NCBI GenBank assembly: GCA_940337035.1 | Contig: CALNHX010001946.1 | Coordinates: forward strand, 62,001 to 126,000 | Source: Agriotes lineatus | Lineage: Eukaryota > Arthropoda > Insecta > Coleoptera > Elateridae | Reading direction: 5' to 3' | DNA: 64,000 nt | In this document: piece by piece, positions 60,378-64,000 of the stretch | Numbering within the stretch: the stretch's first letter is position 1 | Layout of the letters: each line of letters starts with the position of its first letter | Program-made: the position numbers and the translations under genes | Notes under the pieces: generated by a model | What the model was told of the DNA's origin: nothing | What the model saw: the letters and a program-made list of their open reading frames with translations, nothing else | Database searches by the model: none

Positions 60378-60579
60378 GTTAAGTTTGGAAAACTATTCGG
60401 CCTTGGAATATCCTCTCAGGTGAACCCTTATGTAAATTCAAGACAATATGTCCTTATTGTACTGATACTGCATTTTTAAAAATCACTATTATAACACGTA
60501 TTTGTCTTGAAAGCAACTGCCATTTAAATACCATCGTCGAGCTGATAAAACCACAGTAAATAAAAAACCACTAATGGGA

Positions 60580-60890
60580 CCCGTTGAAAAATATCTTGCA
60601 TATTACAAAACTTCTTTGTAGACAATGTTTAACGTATGGCACTATCCATCAGGTAAAATTTGTATTTTTAAGTTTTCAAAACTATTCGCACGTGACATAC
60701 ACTTGACCATAGCTAAATACTGGTTGTGACGAATATTATATATTCCTACTTTATTCAGAGTTTGTCTTTGTGATTTATTAGCTATCATCACACATGCTAG
60801 GCGCACAGAGAAAATGGGAAGGGTGCCACAAAGAAGAGCTAGAATTTTGAAATAATAGATTACAAAAGCGATGACTGAATGCAACTTACA
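60580..60890 (-). pseudogene. PIF1/Helitron-type helicase C-terminal fragment, copy B
   Basis: The minus-strand frame reads LPIFSVRLACVMIANKSQRQ, TLNKVGIYNIRHNQYLAMVK and MSRANSFENLKIQILPDG. This is the same region as copy A at 55491-55805 and is slightly better kept. The shared decay HNQYLAMVK (for HGQLYVAMSR) shows that the two copies come from one already altered family. Confidence 0.75.
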
Positions 60891-61434
60891 CGAAAGAAAC
60901 TGTGAGGATGGAAGAGTATGAAAAACAGGTGTCGGACAACGTCGAAAGACGTTTTAACAATATACGTATGCTTGTAGCAACAGAGAATGCAATGAGGCAG
61001 TGTGTAAATAAGCACATCCACATAATTATAATGAGCAGAAGAAACACCTTATAGCATCTGAGCAATACCAATTTGCTTTAACTGTCATTTTACATGTATT
61101 TTGACGTTTGTCTCACGAATCAGCAGACCGTTGATTTCAAATAAACATTTAGTAGCGACAGTAGCCCATTACAATTATCGGCAGAACGCCGCAGGCTGAC
61201 TGTGAGAATATACCTGGTTTACTGCTACTGCATGGCCGGCTGCAACCACTTGAGAGCTACAATATGATGGTTTTTCTCTAAAAATTACCAATTTATTTGC
61301 AATTTAGGACTTTTGTGCACATCTACACGGTAACGGCTTTCATTTAAAAAAAGAATTATCGAAATCGGCCCGGTGGAAGTCTCAAAATAGATGTCGAAAG
61401 AAAACCCTTCACGTTTTAAATATATAGATTCTAA
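60891..61434. other. Unassigned DNA; no gene seen
   Basis: Frames at 60886-61071 and 61285-61533 are short, start at weak codons and match nothing I recognise. No repeats beyond simple AT-rich stretches were noticed. Confidence 0.45.
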
Positions 61435-61648
61435 AACGACAACGAGGTAGGCCAAGAAAAACATGGGAAAAACAGCTAGAAGAGATAGTAAAGGGAAGAA
61501 ATAGGTCAATTCATGAAGTGAAAGTGATGGCAAGAAACAGAAAAGAATTTAGAAAGTGGGTAGAAGCTAAAAATGTTTAGTGTAGTTAGTGAAAACCCGA
61601 CGCCTAAGGGCATAAGGGAAAGACAAAGAAGAGAAGAAGAAGATTCTA
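61435..61648 (+). mobile_element. LINE 3' end with (GAA)-rich tail
   Basis: In the plus frame: TRRGRPRKTWEKQLEEIVKG, RNRSIHEVKVMARNRKEFRK and WVEAKNV followed by a stop. This is the GRPRKTW tail that ends many insect LINE ORF2 proteins. A short 3' untranslated stretch leads to GAAGAGAAGAAGAAGATTC. It is a severely 5'-truncated insertion, with nothing upstream of the GRPR motif. Confidence 0.8.
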
Positions 61649-62826
61649 ATGTCAATTCAGCTTTCAAGTAATGACAGTTCATCTGCAAATTGTACATGTA
61701 ACTGTTTTGTTAAGGCATTGTAACATTTTCTATGATTTAAGTAGGTACTAGTTGAGTTTTTAAAACCGAATAGTGGCATAGAAAATTTTAAAAAACTTAT
61801 ATATCTTCCAAACTTCCCAATGCATCTGTCAAATTTGAAGGTTATTATCGAAGTGTCACTGAATGACAATCAAACAGTAATTTTATGAATTAAATTACGA
61901 AGTGACTTACTGTTTTCAATGCTGGCCTGATTTTAAATAGCTTTCCAATTTGTGGTTGGAATACTATACATATATCATTAGTTTTATTTACGGCTGTTAA
62001 TTATTTTTGTTTATTATGGGAAGAAAAACAACTCAAAATTGGCTTATAAAGTAGCCATTGGAATGGCCTACCGTAATTTGGCAACATGGCTTCGCCAACT
62101 TTTAACAAAAAATTACTTAGTTTTGGTCACTAAATGAACAATCTGTCAGTGCACTGTCCATGTCATTCTGATTCATGCCAGTTAAATAAGAATCTTTAAA
62201 ATCATTACTATTTACTTTACATTATAGTGTGTCTCTTCACCGTAATATTTAATTTAAAAACAATTCCTAATGGGTAGGTAGCCTAGCTAATTCTCCATTG
62301 CAAGTAAATCGTTACTAATTTTGACATTATCTAAAACGGTAATTTCTTCATAATAATTTGCCTGGAAGCTACTGGTATTGCAGTGGGAATAAGTTTCTTC
62401 ATCTTATCAACCTTTATATCAGTTTTTTTAAAGAGCTTTTCACGAATAACACTAATCTTTCCAATCCGCCAGTTCTCTCGGTTCAAAACTTACAATTTTT
62501 GTGCCACTATTTAATTCAATGGAAGTTTGAACATGCTAATATATGGAGCAACTAATGAAGCATAGTTAATTTGAATTGCAGCTTAGTGCGTAACACTTCA
62601 AATGCATTTTTTGCAACTGACATGAACTGTCCTGTCAAAATAGTTTATTAACCTCAAATATATTTGAAAGTTTTTTAAAAACTTAATGTGTTCTGGATTG
62701 GCCTAGCGCACAATTTGGCATCAGAGCCAGTGTCACGGCCTGGAACAATATAGACCGCCTTGATTTCGATATCGAGTGTTCCAAAAACAATGCATTTAGA
62801 GTAGGCCTTGGAAAGAAAGATAGAAT
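61649..62826. other. Unassigned AT-rich DNA; no gene supported
   Basis: The longest frames (61657-61869 minus, 62358-62555 plus) lack ATG starts or recognisable motifs. No inverted or tandem repeat was found by eye. Confidence 0.4.
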
Positions 62827-63668
62827 ATCTAGTCCACGGCCTCCTGGATTAGTGCGAGACTCACGTCTCTACGCGGCCCGCCGCATTTTTAGTTCAAGGC
62901 GTTTTTTATAGTTTGTAGAGGCGCTACAGTACGTTGCGCTTGTGCCCTTGGTTGCATACGTCCACGGCCTCCTGGATTAATATTAATCTAGAAAGTCACG
63001 CCTACGTTACAGATAATTTATCAAAAATCCAACAGATGGCGCCAAAGTACGTTGGCCTCAGAATCACAAAAATTATGCAAATGTGGCGGGCCGCCTAGAG
63101 ACGTTAGTCTCGCACTAATCCAGGAGGCCGTGGCACAAAGGCATGTAGAGGTCATGGAGTTGTCAATAATTTGCCCAAAAATTCCATTTTCTCAATAAAG
63201 ACTGTATAGATTGATTTCAAATTTTAGGTAATTGATGTGGTTAGCCTTCTAGTGGCAATAACAAATTATTATGTTTGTAGGTGATTTTTTTTTTTTTTTA
63301 ATTTTTATGATTTCAGAAGATGAGTTACTGTATTAAAACAATCCATTTCGCATTGAAACTTTGTTATTGCCATTATAGGTATTTGTTCATGGCTTTAGTG
63401 TTTCCTCCAAACTTAGATATTCATTTAAATTTAAAATAATGACATTATTAGAAAGGTCTGCTTTTCGCTTACGGCGCCATCTGTTATTAATCGTGTCTGA
63501 CGGCCCCCTCTTAATCTAGAAAGTCCCGCTTACGTTACAGATAATTTATGAAAAACCCAACAGATGGCGCCAAAGTACGTTGGCCTCAGAATCACAAAAA
63601 TTATGCAAATGTGGCGGGCCGCGTAGAGACGTCAGTCTCGCACTAATCCAGGAGGCCGTGATCTAGTC
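62827..63668. mobile_element. 826-bp MITE with 8-bp target duplication and nested copy
   Basis: The element spans 62835-63660. Perfect 8-bp direct repeats ATCTAGTC flank it at 62827-62834 and 63661-63668. Ends are CACGGCCTCCTGGATTAGTG and its complement, and about 58 bp of the left end can pair with the right end (GCGAGAC, ACGTCTCTA, GCGGCCCGCC). Inside, 62963-63132 has the same ends again, and a 148-bp segment at 62985-63132 is repeated directly at 63513-63660 (AATCTAGAAAGTC, AACAGATGGCGCCAAAGTACG). An 8-bp duplication fits hAT-type or P-type transposons; the CACGGCC end is not classic for either. No protein is encoded. Confidence 0.85.
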
Positions 63669-63882
63669 ACTTAAGTCTGTGGGTGAATGTCAGATTGCAA
63701 TTTGTTTATGTAAACATGTGTCACTGTGACAGGTAAAAGTGTACACTGAATTAAGTTTAATTGTATCAAGCAAAAAGGAAAATAAGATTGGATTTACACA
63801 ACAAAAACAAGTGTAATAATCATAACTGGTCAATAAAAATTGTTTTTGTAAAATCGTACTAAAATATGGTCATTTATGCATT
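63669..63882. other. Unassigned AT-rich DNA; nothing seen
   Basis: Short stretch between the MITE and the 47-bp repeat. No frame, repeat or motif was noticed. Confidence 0.5.
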
Positions 63883-63976
63883 AATTTGCGGGCGTAAATA
63901 GTGCCGTTTGCGCCCTAAGGCCTAAAAATAATTTGCGGGCGTAAATAATGCCTTTTGCGCCCTAAGGCCTAAAAAA
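63883..63976 (+). repeat. Two-copy 47-bp tandem repeat
   Basis: AATTTGCGGGCGTAAATA starts at 63883 and again at 63930. Each copy ends TTTGCGCCCTAAGGCCTAAAAA, and the two differ at only a few bases. GGGCGTAAA and TTTGCGCCC within each unit form a small inverted pair. The array may continue beyond the window. Confidence 0.8.
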
Positions 63977-64000
63977 CCAGCATCACATTGGCAACCAACA

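Noticed and set aside
62358..62555. 65-codon frame near the right end
   Set aside because: TTG start, no motif, isolated in unassigned DNA.
1..64000. tRNA and rRNA genes
   Set aside because: No cloverleaf boxes such as GGTTCGAATCC or conserved rRNA words were found by eye; a covariance scan was not possible.

Overview
The window looks like a stretch of an AT-rich animal genome, most likely an arthropod and probably an insect. It holds one spliced, conserved animal gene fragment (a DOCK-D/zizimin-type guanine nucleotide exchange factor). Everything else is satellite DNA or remnants of eukaryotic mobile elements: piggyBac, several LINEs, Helitron/PIF1-type helicase pieces, foldback elements and MITEs. 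No operons, bacterial genes, tRNA, rRNA or CRISPR arrays were seen. The species cannot be named from the sequence.

Positions 1-37893 are one tandem satellite of about 273 bp per monomer (about 120 monomers by my estimate). It reads in one orientation from 1 to about 14314 and in the opposite orientation from there to 37893. The array has higher-order structure: roughly 1.9 kb and 2.2 kb multimers on the left, 3.3-3.6 kb multimers on the right, a 4395-bp segmental repeat, and a 218-bp short monomer present in runs of 2, 2 and 4. Two kinds of element interrupt it. One is a single 1552-bp GC-richer insertion (691-2242) with a 6-bp target duplication. The other is four copies of one 944-945 bp piggyBac deletion derivative, all at the same TTAA of the monomer. 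Shared flanking variants show that the piggyBac copies multiplied with the satellite and not by separate transpositions.

Positions 37894-47745 are a graveyard of palindromic MITE-like sequences and LINE relics: a nearly complete EN+RT LINE on the minus strand at 41005-44180, a second LINE tail at 44678-45292, and an RT scrap split by a second, unrelated piggyBac derivative at 46482-47416. A hammerhead-ribozyme-like motif of the kind known from Penelope-like elements lies at 38869-38908 on the minus strand.

Positions 47746-49731 hold two exons of the DOCK-D gene, joined across a 53-bp intron. They carry the region before the DHR-2 domain and its first half; the remaining exons are not in the window.

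Positions 49732-64000 are nested repeats. A plus-strand LINE is split by a 3.3-kb element that has about 520-bp inverted ends and a decayed gene with PIN-nuclease-like and CXC-like cysteine motifs. That element is itself split by a minus-strand LINE tail. Further right are three decayed PIF1/Helitron helicase pieces, a 2.38-kb foldback element with about 1-kb arms, a minisatellite of about 143 bp period abutting a helicase fragment, another LINE 3' end, an 826-bp nested MITE with a perfect 8-bp target duplication, and a two-copy 47-bp repeat.
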